Positions 27,394-36,102 of a stretch of 64,000 nt of DNA are shown in pieces. Below the pieces are notes generated by a model, which was not told the origin of the DNA, did not search any database, and saw only the letters and a program-made list of their open reading frames with translations. The position numbers and the translations under genes are program-made. How positions within the stretch are numbered: the stretch's first letter is position 1; each line of letters opens with the position of its first letter. This DNA is from Roseomonas genomospecies 6 (lineage in GTDB: Bacteria > Pseudomonadota > Alphaproteobacteria > Azospirillales > Azospirillaceae), in the NCBI RefSeq assembly GCF_008365375.1, contig NZ_QOKW01000001.1, forward strand, positions 310,001 through 374,000, in the 5' to 3' direction.

Positions 27394-27585
27394 GAACGGA
27401 TTCCCCAAGGCTTGCGTTTGGCGGCGGTGGGCCGTGAGGGGCATTGAACATCAACTATCCCTATTGAACAAGTCGCCTTTTGAAATGAGTTGTGTGATTC
27501 ATAAAACTGAAGCTAAAATTTATCAATTTTGTTATGTGAAATAGAGGAATGCGGACCGAACCGCGGTTCACGCTGTTGTTGGTCC

Positions 27586-27972
27586 ATGCGGACAAAGCTT
27601 TTCCAACGACCTCATCCGCTTCTGACCACCGCCTTGGCGCTTCTGGCTCTCGCGGGATGCGAAACCTACGACCCTGGGAACCCCTTGATCGGGCGCTGGA
27701 CGCTGATCGCGCCCATCGGTCTGGGCACCGCCGATGCCGGAGTCGGGGGTGTGGGCATGGCCTTGGGAACCTACGAGTTCCGCCGGTCCAGCATGCGCAT
27801 GCGCGGCCTGGGTTTCGAACAGCCGGTGAGTTATTCCGTGTCAGGCAACACCGTCACCGTCCTTCCGGAAAGCTTCGGGCCGACACTTGCCATCGAACTG
27901 ATCGACGCCGACACGGCACGGCTGAAGGACCCGCTGACCGGCGGTCTGATGACGTTGCGTCGGGTCCGGTAA
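27586..27972 (+). CDS. Small predicted lipoprotein, 128 aa
   Basis: An exported 128-residue protein with a lipoprotein signal (basic start MRTKLFQRPHP, hydrophobic stretch, lipobox LALAGC with Cys at about residue 25). The mature part is a beta-rich domain (LIGRWTLIAPIGLG, YEFRRSSMRMRGLGFEQPVSY, NTVTVLPES), probably facing the periplasm or outer membrane. No family is recognised. An AT-rich promoter region lies upstream (about 27450-27545). Its 3' end faces tyrC. Confidence 0.75.
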   Translation: MRTKLFQRPHPLLTTALALLALAGCETYDPGNPLIGRWTLIAPIGLGTADAGVGGVGMALGTYEFRRSSMRMRGLGFEQPVSYSVSGNTVTVLPESFGPTLAIELIDADTARLKDPLTGGLMTLRRVR

Positions 27973-28006
27973 AAGCCTCTGATCCCGGTCAGTTCTGTTT
28001 GGAGTC

Positions 28007-28900
28007 TCAGGCCTGCTTGGCGTCGATGATGCCGCGGCGGATGGCGCGGGTCTTGGCGAAATGGTCCTGCAACTGCTGCCCCTCGCCCCAGCGGATGGCC
28101 CGCTGGAGCGCGGTCAGATCCTCGGTGAAGCGCTGGAGGATTTCCAGAACCGCTTCGCGGTTGTTCAGGAAGACGTCGCGCCACATCACCGGATCGCTGG
28201 CGGCGATGCGGGTGAAATCGCGGAAACCGCCGGCGGAGAACTTGATGACCTCCGACTTGGTGTCGTCCTCCAGGTCGGACGCCGTGCCGACGATGGTGTA
28301 GGCGATCAGGTGCGGCAGGTGCGAGGTGATGGCCAGCACGCGGTCATGGTGGTTGGCGTCCATCAACTCGACCGTCGAGCCGATTCGGCGCCACAGTTCC
28401 ACCACCTTCTCCACCGCGCCCTCGTTGGCGCCGGGGGGCGGGGTGACGATGCACCAGCGCCCCTGGAACAGGGTGGCGAAGCCGGCCTCCGGCCCAGAAT
28501 GCTCGGTGCCCGCGACCGGATGGCCGGGGATCAGATGCACGCCGTCGGGAATGTGCGGGCCGACGTCGCGCAGCACCGCCTGCTTCACCGACCCGACGTC
28601 CGACACGATCATACCGGGGCGCAGCAGCGGGCCGAGCGCCTCCCCCACCTCGGCGAAGGCGCCGACCGGGGTTGCCAGGACGACCAGTTCCGCCCCTTCG
28701 AGCGCTTCCGCCAGATCGGTGGTGGCCCGCTCCACGATGCCCAGTTCCATCGCCTTGGCGCAATGCTCGGGGCTGCGGTCCGCGCAGACGACCTGCCGGG
28801 CCACCCCATAATGCGTGAGCGCCCGCGCCAGGGAGGAGCCGATCAGACCGATGCCGACGATGGCGACACGGTCGAACAGGGGAGTGGCGGTCTCGCTCAT
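28007..28900 (-). CDS. tyrC: Prephenate/arogenate (cyclohexadienyl) dehydrogenase
   Basis: A 297-residue NAD-dependent dehydrogenase that oxidises prephenate (or arogenate) in tyrosine synthesis. The Rossmann motif VAIVGIGLIGSSLARAL starts at about residue 12. Family blocks DVGSVKQAVLRDV, IPGHPVAGTEHSGPEAG and SHLPHLIAYTIV follow. It belongs to the conserved aromatic block with hisC and a chorismate mutase upstream on the same strand. Here a ccdAB module on the opposite strand separates it from hisC, so it needs its own promoter or readthrough. Confidence 0.94.
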   Translation of the reverse strand: MSETATPLFDRVAIVGIGLIGSSLARALTHYGVARQVVCADRSPEHCAKAMELGIVERATTDLAEALEGAELVVLATPVGAFAEVGEALGPLLRPGMIVSDVGSVKQAVLRDVGPHIPDGVHLIPGHPVAGTEHSGPEAGFATLFQGRWCIVTPPPGANEGAVEKVVELWRRIGSTVELMDANHHDRVLAITSHLPHLIAYTIVGTASDLEDDTKSEVIKFSAGGFRDFTRIAASDPVMWRDVFLNNREAVLEILQRFTEDLTALQRAIRWGEGQQLQDHFAKTRAIRRGIIDAKQA

Positions 28901-29080
28901 GATATCAAGGCACCGGCTGCGGAAGGGTTGCAGAACGCCCCGCTATAAAGCACCAAGCCGCTTGCCGACCAAGTGAAACTTTGCCCGTGGGGCCGCGTTG
29001 AAACCATCGTATGCTTGTCAGCAACCGGGACACGCCCTACGATCGTCCGGCATCCCTCAACCTTCGGTGCGGACCGTCCG

Positions 29081-29257
29081 ATGAGCGCTTTGCCTCCCAG
29101 AAAGCCCGTCCCGGCCCCAGCCGGCAAGGAAACCGCGATCCACGGACGCCGTCCGGACGATGCGGCATGGCTGGCGGAAAACGCCAAGGCCATTGCCCAT
29201 CAGAACAGGCTGGTCGAGGACGAAGGTGCCTTCGGGGACGACCTTCGCTCTTTTTAA
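29081..29257 (+). CDS. ccdA: CcdA-like antitoxin lacking the DNA-binding domain
   Basis: A 58-residue protein whose C-terminal half (AAWLAENAKAIAHQNRLVEDEG plus FGDDLRSF) matches the toxin-neutralising tail of CcdA, which wraps CcdB. A normal CcdA has about 72-80 residues with an N-terminal ribbon-helix-helix that binds the operon promoter. Here only PPRKPV resembles that start and the helices are missing. No other frame upstream restores them. CcdB follows after 15 bases. I infer that toxin neutralisation may persist while autorepression is lost. The start is uncertain: an in-frame ATG at 28973 adds 36 residues without similarity. Confidence 0.75.
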   Translation: MSALPPRKPVPAPAGKETAIHGRRPDDAAWLAENAKAIAHQNRLVEDEGAFGDDLRSF

Positions 29258-29272
29258 GAACCGCTTCACCGC

Positions 29273-29587
29273 ATGGCTCAGTTCGACATCAGGCGGAACC
29301 CGTCACCGCGCAGCCGCGCGAGCACGCCTTATGTCCTGATCGTTCAATGCGATTTGCTCGCAGACCTGGAACCGGTCGCCGTCGTTCCATTGCGGCGCAA
29401 GGACACGCTTGGCCCTCCCATCCGCCGCCTCAACCCTTCCTTCACCGTTGACGGCGTCGAGGTCGTGATGATGCCCAACGCCATCGCCGGTGTGTCCAAA
29501 CGCGATCTCGGCGAGGTCGTCGCCAACCTCGCCGAGCATCGTCACGACATCATCGCCGCGCTGGACTTTCTGCTGACCAGCGTTTAG
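29273..29587 (+). CDS. ccdB: CcdB-like toxin (DNA gyrase poison)
   Basis: A 104-residue CcdB-family toxin. CcdB binds GyrA and traps gyrase-DNA complexes. Family blocks are all present: MAQFDIRRNPSPRSR at the start, PYVLIVQCDLL, VVPLRRKD, PIRRLNPSF, and the ending LAEHRHDIIAALDFLLTSV. E. coli CcdB ends in a Trp-Gly-Ile needed for toxicity; chromosomal homologues often end differently, here LLTSV, so activity is uncertain. It is the second gene of ccdAB, on the strand opposite to hisC and tyrC between which it sits. Length is normal. Confidence 0.87.
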   Translation: MAQFDIRRNPSPRSRASTPYVLIVQCDLLADLEPVAVVPLRRKDTLGPPIRRLNPSFTVDGVEVVMMPNAIAGVSKRDLGEVVANLAEHRHDIIAALDFLLTSV

Positions 29588-29596
29588 CCGCGTGCA

Positions 29597-30691
29597 TCAC
29601 GCCGCGAGGAAGTCCTTCAGCGCCCGCACCACCTCGCGCATTTCGGCTTCCGTGCCGATGGTGACGCGCAGGCAGCTCGGCAGGCCGTAGGACGGCATCT
29701 GGCGGACCAGGATGCCGCGGCCCTTCAGGAACAGGCGCGCGGCCTCGGCGTCGTCCTTGCCGGGGGTCTGGCCGGCGAAGTCCACCAGCACGAAGTTCGT
29801 CACGCTGGGGTGCGTCTTCAGGCCCAGCCCCTGGACCTGCTCGACGAACCACTCCCGCCATTCGGTGTTGTGGCTGCGCGAGCGCTCCAGGAACTCCGTG
29901 TCCTCCAGCGCCGCCACCCCGGCGACCTGCGCCGCGGAGGAGACGTTGAAGGGGCCGCGCACGCGGTTCAGCACGTCGGCGATCCCCGCCGGGCAGTAGG
30001 CCCAGCCCAGCCGGACCGAGCCCAGCGCGAAGATCTTCGAGAAGGTGCGGGTCATCACCACGTTGGGGAAGCGGTCCACCAGTTCCTGCCCCGCCGAATA
30101 GTCGTTGTGGTTCATGTACTCGGCGTAGGCCGCGTCGATGACCAGAATGACGTTGGGCGGAAGGCCGGCGTGCAGGCGGGCCATCTCGTCGGCGGTGATG
30201 TAGGTGCCGGTCGGGTTGTTCGGGTTGGCGACGAAGACTAGACGGGTGCGCGGCGTGACGTGGGCCAGCAGCGAATCCACGTCGGTGGTCAGGTTCGTCT
30301 CCGGCGCCTGGACCGGCGTGGCGCCGACCGACTTAGCGCCGATCGGGTACATCAGGAAGCCGTGCTGCGAATACAGCACCTCGTCCCCCGGCCCCGCATA
30401 GGCGCGGATCAGTAGGGCGATCAGCTCGTCGGAGCCGGCGCCGCAGACCACGCGCTCGGCGTCCAGGCCGAAACGCTCCGCGATGGCCTTGCGCAGCTTG
30501 GCGGAGCCGCCGTCCGGATAGCGGTGCAGTTCGCCCGCGGCGGCCTTGTAGGCCTCCATCGCGCGCGGGCTGGGGCCGAGCGCGCCTTCGTTGGAGGCGA
30601 GGCGGATGTGCCCCGCATGCTCACCGCCTACATAGGGGGCGATGTCGAGAATCCCCGGGCGGGGCGCCGGGCCGTCGTTCGGCTGGGTCAT
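29597..30691 (-). CDS. hisC: Histidinol-phosphate aminotransferase
   Basis: A 364-residue class I/II pyridoxal phosphate aminotransferase. It converts imidazole acetol phosphate to histidinol phosphate, and homologues in this position also transaminate aromatic keto acids. The PLP lysine is Lys219 in TRTFSKIFALGS, with the expected ANPNNPTGTY near 155, DAAYAEY near 186 and RLGWAY after the lysine. It follows the chorismate mutase gene by 38 bases on the same strand. The neighbourhood suggests an aromatic role in addition to or instead of histidine. The ccdB stop lies 9 bases from its own stop, convergent. Confidence 0.95.
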   Translation of the reverse strand: MTQPNDGPAPRPGILDIAPYVGGEHAGHIRLASNEGALGPSPRAMEAYKAAAGELHRYPDGGSAKLRKAIAERFGLDAERVVCGAGSDELIALLIRAYAGPGDEVLYSQHGFLMYPIGAKSVGATPVQAPETNLTTDVDSLLAHVTPRTRLVFVANPNNPTGTYITADEMARLHAGLPPNVILVIDAAYAEYMNHNDYSAGQELVDRFPNVVMTRTFSKIFALGSVRLGWAYCPAGIADVLNRVRGPFNVSSAAQVAGVAALEDTEFLERSRSHNTEWREWFVEQVQGLGLKTHPSVTNFVLVDFAGQTPGKDDAEAARLFLKGRGILVRQMPSYGLPSCLRVTIGTEAEMREVVRALKDFLAA

Positions 30692-30729
30692 GTCAGGTCT
30701 CAGGCCTTGCGGGCGTTATTGGGCGGGCG

Positions 30730-31641
30730 TCATTGGAAAGATGAGGCGGAAAGATGGAGCGGGACGGCGTAGCCGCCCACGATGTTGATCCGCACCGGAA
30801 TCTCGCCCAGCCGGGCGGCGAAGGCGGACAGGCGCGGGTCGGTGTGATCGACGAAGTCGGCGACCTCGACCAGATGGATGGACGGGCCGCCCGGATCGCG
30901 CGCGTGCCAAGTGCAGAAATAGGTCGGGGCGAGGCCGCTCGTCTCCAGATGGTCCTTCAGCCGTCCGCGGCTGAGGTCGTGCCCCAATTCGATCCCCAGG
31001 AGGGTGCGGTCGTCGCCGGTCGGCTCGTGCGGCACGAGAGCGATGGCCAGCGCGTCGCGGTCCTCGCCGCGGGCGTTGCCGCGCCCGGCGAAGGGCAGGC
31101 GGGCGACCACGCGCGGCGTGCGCGCGTCGGACGACACCAGGAAGCGCCACCAGGGGTCCGCGTCGTCCTCCGCCGGATAGGGAACGACGCCGACGGTCGC
31201 CGTGCCCTCCGACACCGCGCGGATGGCGGCGGCGGGGGAGTTGACGGCGGTCATCGGGACGACGCTGCCGAAATGGTCGCGCGCCACGTCCCAGAATCCG
31301 CGGCGGTCCTCCGGCGCGTAGACGGCGACCGCGAAGGGACCCTGGAGCCGGGTGAAGGCGGTGATCATCTCCCGCCACATGCGGACGACGGCGATGGCCG
31401 GGAAGGAACCGGCGTGGCGCGCCATCAGGCGGCGCAGGATCACGGCCTCGCGCGCCGGGCGCAGATAGATCGGAGACTGGGGATTCCCGCTGACCTCCCC
31501 CTCCGCGGCTTCCATCTGGCCTTTGACGACGCCGACGCGCTCCACCACCGCCGCGCGCCGCATCAGCAGGTCGTGGATCGTATCGTCGATGTGATCGATC
31601 TCGCGGCGCAGATCGTCGAGCGGGGACTTGGGCGGAGGCAT
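30730..31641 (-). CDS. Chorismate mutase with prephenate dehydratase-like domain
   Basis: A 303-residue two-domain protein. Residues about 5-100 are an AroQ-type chorismate mutase (LDDLRREIDHIDDTIHDLLMRR, then YLRPAREAVILRRL). Residues about 105-290 resemble a prephenate dehydratase fold (VAVYAPEDRRGFWDVARDHFG, NSPAAAIRAVSEGTATVGVVP), but the dehydratase T-R-F signature is not seen (PTYFCTWHARD instead) and there is no ACT domain motif. It should make prephenate, and dehydratase activity is doubtful. It is first in the block with hisC and tyrC. The start is ATG 31641; a TTG at 31659 is in frame, and neither has a good ribosome site. Confidence 0.82.
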   Translation of the reverse strand: MPPPKSPLDDLRREIDHIDDTIHDLLMRRAAVVERVGVVKGQMEAAEGEVSGNPQSPIYLRPAREAVILRRLMARHAGSFPAIAVVRMWREMITAFTRLQGPFAVAVYAPEDRRGFWDVARDHFGSVVPMTAVNSPAAAIRAVSEGTATVGVVPYPAEDDADPWWRFLVSSDARTPRVVARLPFAGRGNARGEDRDALAIALVPHEPTGDDRTLLGIELGHDLSRGRLKDHLETSGLAPTYFCTWHARDPGGPSIHLVEVADFVDHTDPRLSAFAARLGEIPVRINIVGGYAVPLHLSASSFQ

Positions 31642-31722
31642 GGGGCGGGAAACCGTCAAATCCAGAGCGAATCCAAAGCCGGTTAGTAGTAGTCCGCAAG
31701 CTCCACAAAATCAAAGAAAACG

Positions 31723-31752
31723 TTGACACTCCCAACCGCCGCTCCGTAGCTA
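31723..31752 (+). promoter_or_regulatory. Likely metX promoter
   Basis: TTGACA (31723-31728) is followed after 18 bases by TAGCTA (31747-31752), in the region divergent from the chorismate mutase gene. The resulting leader to the metX ATG at 31789 would be about 30 bases, too short for a riboswitch. Confidence 0.45.
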
Positions 31753-31788
31753 TACGCTCCCGTTTTCCCGGAGGCCCCGCGACCCGCC

Positions 31789-32973
31789 ATGTCCGCGCCG
31801 TATCCCGCCGAAACCGCGACGCCGCCCGGTCACCGCGTCACGCTCGGGGCGGACCGGCCCATGCGGCTGGACAGCGGTGCGGAGCTGGGTCCCTTTCAGG
31901 TCGCCTACCAGACCTACGGCAGGCTGAACGCCGACCGGTCGAACGCCATCCTGATCTGCCACGCCCTGACCGGCGACCATTACGTGCTGGACCGCCACCC
32001 GGTGACCGGCAAGTCCGGCTGGTGGGAGATGCTGGTCGGGCCGGGCAAGCCGGTGGACACCGACCGTTACTTCGTCATCTGCTCCAACGTGATCGGCGGC
32101 TGCATGGGCTCCACCGGCCCGAAGGAGACCGACCCGGCGACCGGCAAGCCCTACGGCCTCGGCTTCCCCGTCATCACCATCGGCGACATGGTGCGTGCGC
32201 AGAAACTGCTGGTGGGGCATCTGGGGATCGAGCAGCTCTTCTGCGTGATCGGCGGCTCCATGGGCGGCATGCAGGTGCTGCAATGGGCGGTGGCCTATCC
32301 CGAATCCGTCTTCACCGCGGTTCCCATTGCCACGGCGGCCCGCCATTCGGCGCAGAACATCGCCTTCCACGAGGTCGGGCGGCAGGCGATCATGGCCGAC
32401 CCGGACTGGGCCGGCGGCAACTACCTGCTGGAGGGCACGCGCCCGCACCGCGGTTTGGCGGTGGCGCGCATGGCCGCGCACATCACCTACCTGTCGGAGC
32501 CGGCGCTGCACCGCAAGTTCGGGCGCAACCTGCAGAACCGGGAAACCGTCACCTACGGCTTCGACGCCGATTTCCAGGTGGAAAGCTACCTGCGCCACCA
32601 GGGCATCACCTTCGTGGAGCGGTTCGACGCCAACTCGTACCTCTACATCACGCGGGCGATGGACTATTTCGACCTCGCCGCCGATTACGGGGGCGGCACG
32701 CTGTCCAACGCCTTCCGCAAGGACGGCAAGGGCACGCCGGTGCGCTTCTGCCTGGCCAGCTTCTCCAGCGACTGGCTGTTCCCCACCTCCGAATCGCGGG
32801 CCATCGTCCACGCGCTGAACGCGGTGGCCGCCAACGTCAGCTTCGTGGAGATCCGGACCGACAAGGGCCACGACTCCTTCCTTCTGGACGAGCCGGAATT
32901 CCATCAGGTGATCCGCGGCTTCCTGGAAGGCTGCGCGGAGCACCGCGGCCTGACACGGACATCCGGACCATGA
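31789..32973 (+). CDS. metX: Homoserine O-acetyltransferase
   Basis: MetX acylates homoserine for methionine synthesis. The 394 residues form an alpha/beta-hydrolase of usual length. The nucleophile is Ser157 in [10 protein letters not shown], the aspartate is in [10 protein letters not shown] and the histidine in [24 protein letters not shown] and GCMGSTGP are further family blocks. Sequence alone does not settle acetyl versus succinyl specificity. It overlaps metW by four bases (ATGA), the typical metX-metW operon. Confidence 0.95.
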   Translation: MSAPYPAETATPPGHRVTLGADRPMRLDSGAELGPFQVAYQTYGRLNADRSNAILICHALTGDHYVLDRHPVTGKSGWWEMLVGPGKPVDTDRYFVICSNVIGGCMGSTGPKETDPATGKPYGLGFPVITIGDMVRAQKLLVGHLGIEQLFCVIGGSMGGMQVLQWAVAYPESVFTAVPIATAARHSAQNIAFHEVGRQAIMADPDWAGGNYLLEGTRPHRGLAVARMAAHITYLSEPALHRKFGRNLQNRETVTYGFDADFQVESYLRHQGITFVERFDANSYLYITRAMDYFDLAADYGGGTLSNAFRKDGKGTPVRFCLASFSSDWLFPTSESRAIVHALNAVAANVSFVEIRTDKGHDSFLLDEPEFHQVIRGFLEGCAEHRGLTRTSGP

Positions 32974-33620
32974 GCCCCCCCGACGACACCCCGCCCTCCG
33001 CCCGCACCGCCTCCGCCAACGGCATCCGCACCGACCTGAAGCTGATCGCGGAGATGGTGGAACCGGGAAGCCGCGTGCTGGACGTCGGCTGCGGCGATGG
33101 CGCCCTGCTGGGATTCCTGTCCCGCCGGAAGGGGGTGGACGGGCGCGGGATCGAGCTGTCGATGGACGGCGTGCACCAATGCGTGGCGCAGGGCCTGTCG
33201 GTCATCCAGGGCGACGCGGAAGCCGACCTGAAGGACTATCCGCCGGGCGCCTTCGATTACGTGATCCTCAGCCAGACCCTCCAGGCCATGCGGGAGCCGC
33301 GGACGGTTCTGGAGACCATGACCCGCATCGGGCGCCGGGCCATCGTGTCGGTGCCGAATTTCGGCTACTGGCGAATCCGCCTGCAGCTTCTGATGACCGG
33401 GCGCATGCCGGTGACGGAGACGCTGGGCTACCAGTGGTGGGAAACCCCGAACATCCACCTCTGCACGATCAAGGACTTCGTCGTCCTGGCGGAGGAGATG
33501 GGCATCCGCATCGAGCGCTGCATGATCGTGAACCGCGCCGGCCGGGTGACCGGCCACGCCCATTCCGGCCTCGCCAACCTGCTGGGCGAGCAGGGCGTCT
33601 TCCTGCTGCGCCGGGACTGA
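32970..33620 (+). CDS. metW: Methionine biosynthesis protein MetW
   Basis: A 216-residue class I methyltransferase-fold protein. MetW is the partner of MetX and in some bacteria is needed for MetX activity. The SAM-type motif I is [15 protein letters not shown] near residue 34. [27 protein letters not shown] and [15 protein letters not shown] are MetW signatures. Its ATG overlaps the metX stop (ATGA), indicating coupling. Hairpin H1 of composite repeat copy 2 begins one base after its TGA. Confidence 0.94.
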   Translation: MSPPDDTPPSARTASANGIRTDLKLIAEMVEPGSRVLDVGCGDGALLGFLSRRKGVDGRGIELSMDGVHQCVAQGLSVIQGDAEADLKDYPPGAFDYVILSQTLQAMREPRTVLETMTRIGRRAIVSVPNFGYWRIRLQLLMTGRMPVTETLGYQWWETPNIHLCTIKDFVVLAEEMGIRIERCMIVNRAGRVTGHAHSGLANLLGEQGVFLLRRD

Positions 33621-33621
33621 T

Positions 33622-33738
33622 ACGGCTGGAAAATGATCACTTCCATTATTTTCCAGCCGTGAAACCCGGCAGATCAATGCTTTAGCATTGATCGAGAGGG
33701 TCATGCCAACGGTGCCTTCAGGTGCCGTTGGCATGACC
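33622..33738. repeat. Composite three-hairpin repeat, copy 2
   Basis: H1: ACGGCTGGAAAATGAT (33622-33637) pairs with 33645-33660 at 15 of 16 positions. H2: GATCAATGC-TTTA-GCATTGATC (33672-33693) is perfect. H3: 33699-33716 pairs with 33721-33738 around a TTCA loop, with two G-T pairs. The order and H2/H3 sequence match copy 1 (4599-4713), while the H1 sequence differs. It starts one base after the metW stop, so it also sits as a 3' element. Confidence 0.78.
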
Positions 33739-33834
33739 GCCGGCCCTGCCCGATCCCGGCATGCAACCCCTGCCCCGCTGGCGCTGTTGATAGGCGAAGT
33801 CCGTTCAACAACCGTTCAGCGGGAGCTTCGCACC

Positions 33835-34419
33835 ATGCGCCTCGTCCCCTCGTCCGTCCTGGCCGCATCGGCCGCCGCCCTGCTGCTGTCCGCCGCCGCA
33901 TCGGCGCAGACGGCTCCGCAGGCGGCGCCGAACTCTTCCGGGGACGCCGCCCGCCCCCCGCTGATGACGGCGCCGCGCCCGGACGACACGCCCACCACCC
34001 CGCCCGCCGCCGTGCCCAGCGGCTTCGGCGGCGCCGCCCCGTCCGACGAGATGCAGCGCGCCGCCCCCTCCGTCGCCGCGATTCCCCATCTGCTGACCCC
34101 GGAGGAGGCGCGCAGCCTGATCGGCAAGGAGGTGCGGACCCGCGACGGCCAGCCCGGCGGCTCCATCAAGGATTTCACCCTGGACGGCAGCGCCGCCTCG
34201 GTGGAGCGGATCGTGCTGGCCCCGGCGGAGGGTGACGGGGCGGGCGGAACGCTGCGGTCCCTTCCGGTCAGCATGCTGCGCACCGACATCGCGGGCGCTT
34301 CACCGGATGCCGGCGGTTCCACGCCTCCGACTCTGGACATCCCGGCCTCCGAACTCTCGCGGGCGCCGGAATTCACCTACCACGAGAGCGTGAAGACGGT
34401 GACGGGCCAGCCGCAGTAG
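33835..34419 (+). CDS. Exported PRC-barrel-like protein
   Basis: A 194-residue protein with a Sec signal peptide (RLVPSSVLAASAAALLLSAAASA, cleavage before QTAPQ), a proline/alanine-rich linker (about residues 25-80) and a C-terminal domain resembling a PRC barrel (LLTPEEARSLIGKEVRTRDG, SIKDFTLDGSAASVERIVLAP, LPVSMLRTD). It is probably periplasmic, with unknown function. ATG 33835 has GGGAG nine bases upstream. It is convergent with the methyltransferase gene that ends 15 bases away. Confidence 0.7.
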   Translation: MRLVPSSVLAASAAALLLSAAASAQTAPQAAPNSSGDAARPPLMTAPRPDDTPTTPPAAVPSGFGGAAPSDEMQRAAPSVAAIPHLLTPEEARSLIGKEVRTRDGQPGGSIKDFTLDGSAASVERIVLAPAEGDGAGGTLRSLPVSMLRTDIAGASPDAGGSTPPTLDIPASELSRAPEFTYHESVKTVTGQPQ

Positions 34420-34434
34420 GGCGGTTCAGGCGCC

Positions 34435-35217
34435 TCACGGCTCCTCCGACACCCGCCACGCGCCGGACCCCGCCGGGCGGCGCGCCGGGGCAGCGCCGCC
34501 GGGAAGCGGGACGATCAGGCGGCGCTTGGCAGGCTGCTGGGTCTTGCGCGACACCCCGGCGAAGATCTGCTTGGACGCCTCGATCATGGTGACCCCGGCG
34601 AAGGCCTTGAACCAGCGCCCGCCCACCTCTTCCCAGGCCGGGGCGGTCTTCATCAGGAAGCGGGAGCGCAGCGGCGGCAGGAACAGGGCGTGGCCGGTGC
34701 GCTCCGGCACGAACATGGTGTCGCGCAGAACCTGCTTCAGTTGAGAGGCCGAATAGGGGAAGCCGTGCCCGAAGGGAGTCCAGTCGGCCCGCGCCCACAG
34801 GCCGCGGCGGTTCGGCACGACCGCCAGCACCCGCCCGCCGCCCGCCAGGACGCGCCAGATCTCCCGCATCATCGGGCGGAGCTGCTCCGTTCCCTCCAGC
34901 CCGTGGACGAGCAGCACGCGGTCCACCGACATGTCGGCCAGCGGCAGGTCCGCCTCGTCGCCCAGCGCAACCAGCCCTGGCCCGCCCGGCGGCCAGAAGG
35001 TCACGCCCTGGGTCGCCGGCATGATGGAGAACACCCGCTCCGCCTCGTCGCGGAAGGGCTGGAGGTACGGCGTCGTGTAGCCGACTCCCAGCACGATCTG
35101 ACCGCGCAGGTCGGGCCAGATGGTGCGGATTCGCCGGCGGATCATCCGCCGCGCCGCCTGCCCCAGTCCGGACTCGTAGAATTCACGGAGATCGACGATA
35201 TCGGTGTACATGGTCAT
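34435..35217 (-). CDS. SAM-dependent methyltransferase-like protein
   Basis: A 260-residue class I methyltransferase fold. Motif I is degenerate (QIVLGVGYTTPYLQPF near residue 40), followed by ADMSVDRVLLVHGLEGTEQLR and REIWRVLAGGGRVLAVVPNRRGLW, the post-motif regions of the Methyltransf_11 group. Similar proteins lie next to gloB in many alphaproteobacteria. The substrate is unknown. The last 40 residues (PLPGGAAPARRPAGSG) are low-complexity. It is divergent from gloB with 69 bases between starts. Confidence 0.83.
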   Translation of the reverse strand: MTMYTDIVDLREFYESGLGQAARRMIRRRIRTIWPDLRGQIVLGVGYTTPYLQPFRDEAERVFSIMPATQGVTFWPPGGPGLVALGDEADLPLADMSVDRVLLVHGLEGTEQLRPMMREIWRVLAGGGRVLAVVPNRRGLWARADWTPFGHGFPYSASQLKQVLRDTMFVPERTGHALFLPPLRSRFLMKTAPAWEEVGGRWFKAFAGVTMIEASKQIFAGVSRKTQQPAKRRLIVPLPGGAAPARRPAGSGAWRVSEEP

Positions 35218-35286
35218 CCGAGGCTATCACGATTCGGTTCAACCGCCATTCACTTGGGCCATTCACCTGAGAGGGACCCCCAGGCC

Positions 35287-36048
35287 ATGGAGATCCACCT
35301 GGTTCCGGCTTTCGCCGACAACTACATCTACCTGCTTCGCGATCCGGCCAGCGGCGCCGTGGGGGTCGTGGACCCCGGCGACGCGCAGCCGGTGCTTGCG
35401 GAGCTGGATCGGCGCGACTGGACGCTGACGCACATCTTCAACACCCACCATCACAACGACCACATCGGCGGCAACCACGCGCTGAAGGCGCGCACCGGCG
35501 CCGACGTGATCGGCGCACGCGCCGACGTGGCCCGCATACCCGATATGGAGACGTGTCTGGGCGATGGCGAGACCATTTCGTTCGGATCGCTCACCGCGCA
35601 TGTGCTTTTCGTCCCCGGCCACACCTCCGGCCACATCGCCTTCTGGTTTCCGGAGGCCAAGGCCCTGTTCTGCGGCGACACGCTGTTCGCTCTCGGCTGC
35701 GGGCGGCTGTTCGAGGGCACGCCGGCCCAGATGTGGGCGTCGCTGGTGACGCTGCGCGGCCTGCCGGACGACACGCGCGTCTATTGCGGCCACGAATACA
35801 CCCTGTCCAACGCCCGCTTCGCCGTGACGGTGGAACCGGACAACGCCGCCCTGAAGTCCCGCGCGGCGGAGATCGCCGCCCTGCGCGAGCGGGGGGAGCC
35901 GACCATCCCCACCACCATCGGCGTCGAGAAGGCCACCAATCCCTTCCTGCGTGCCGACTTGCCGGAGGTTCAGGCCGCCCTTGGCATGGCCGGCGCCGAC
36001 CCGGTCGCGGTCTTCGCCGAGATCCGCGGCCGCAAGGATCGCTTTTAA
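35287..36048 (+). CDS. gloB: Hydroxyacylglutathione hydrolase (glyoxalase II)
   Basis: GloB hydrolyses S-lactoylglutathione to lactate and glutathione in methylglyoxal detoxification. The 253-residue metallo-beta-lactamase fold has the metal motif FNTHHHNDHIGGN, then VPGHTSGHIAFWF, FCGDTLFALGCGRLFEGTP and VYCGHEYTLSNARFA, all glyoxalase II signatures. The short C-terminal glutathione-binding helical part is present (IGVEKATNPFLRAD). ATG 35287 gives MEIHLVPAFADNYIY, the standard start. A GST gene follows 54 bases later. Confidence 0.96.
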   Translation: MEIHLVPAFADNYIYLLRDPASGAVGVVDPGDAQPVLAELDRRDWTLTHIFNTHHHNDHIGGNHALKARTGADVIGARADVARIPDMETCLGDGETISFGSLTAHVLFVPGHTSGHIAFWFPEAKALFCGDTLFALGCGRLFEGTPAQMWASLVTLRGLPDDTRVYCGHEYTLSNARFAVTVEPDNAALKSRAAEIAALRERGEPTIPTTIGVEKATNPFLRADLPEVQAALGMAGADPVAVFAEIRGRKDRF

Positions 36049-36102
36049 GAATGGGTGCCGCCGGATTACCCTGACGCCCACCGAACGGGAGGAGAGTTTT
36101 TC

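Noticed and set aside
31642..31788. A SAM riboswitch before metX
   Set aside because: The expected leader is only about 30 bases after the likely promoter, and no SAM-II or other SAM riboswitch core is visible.
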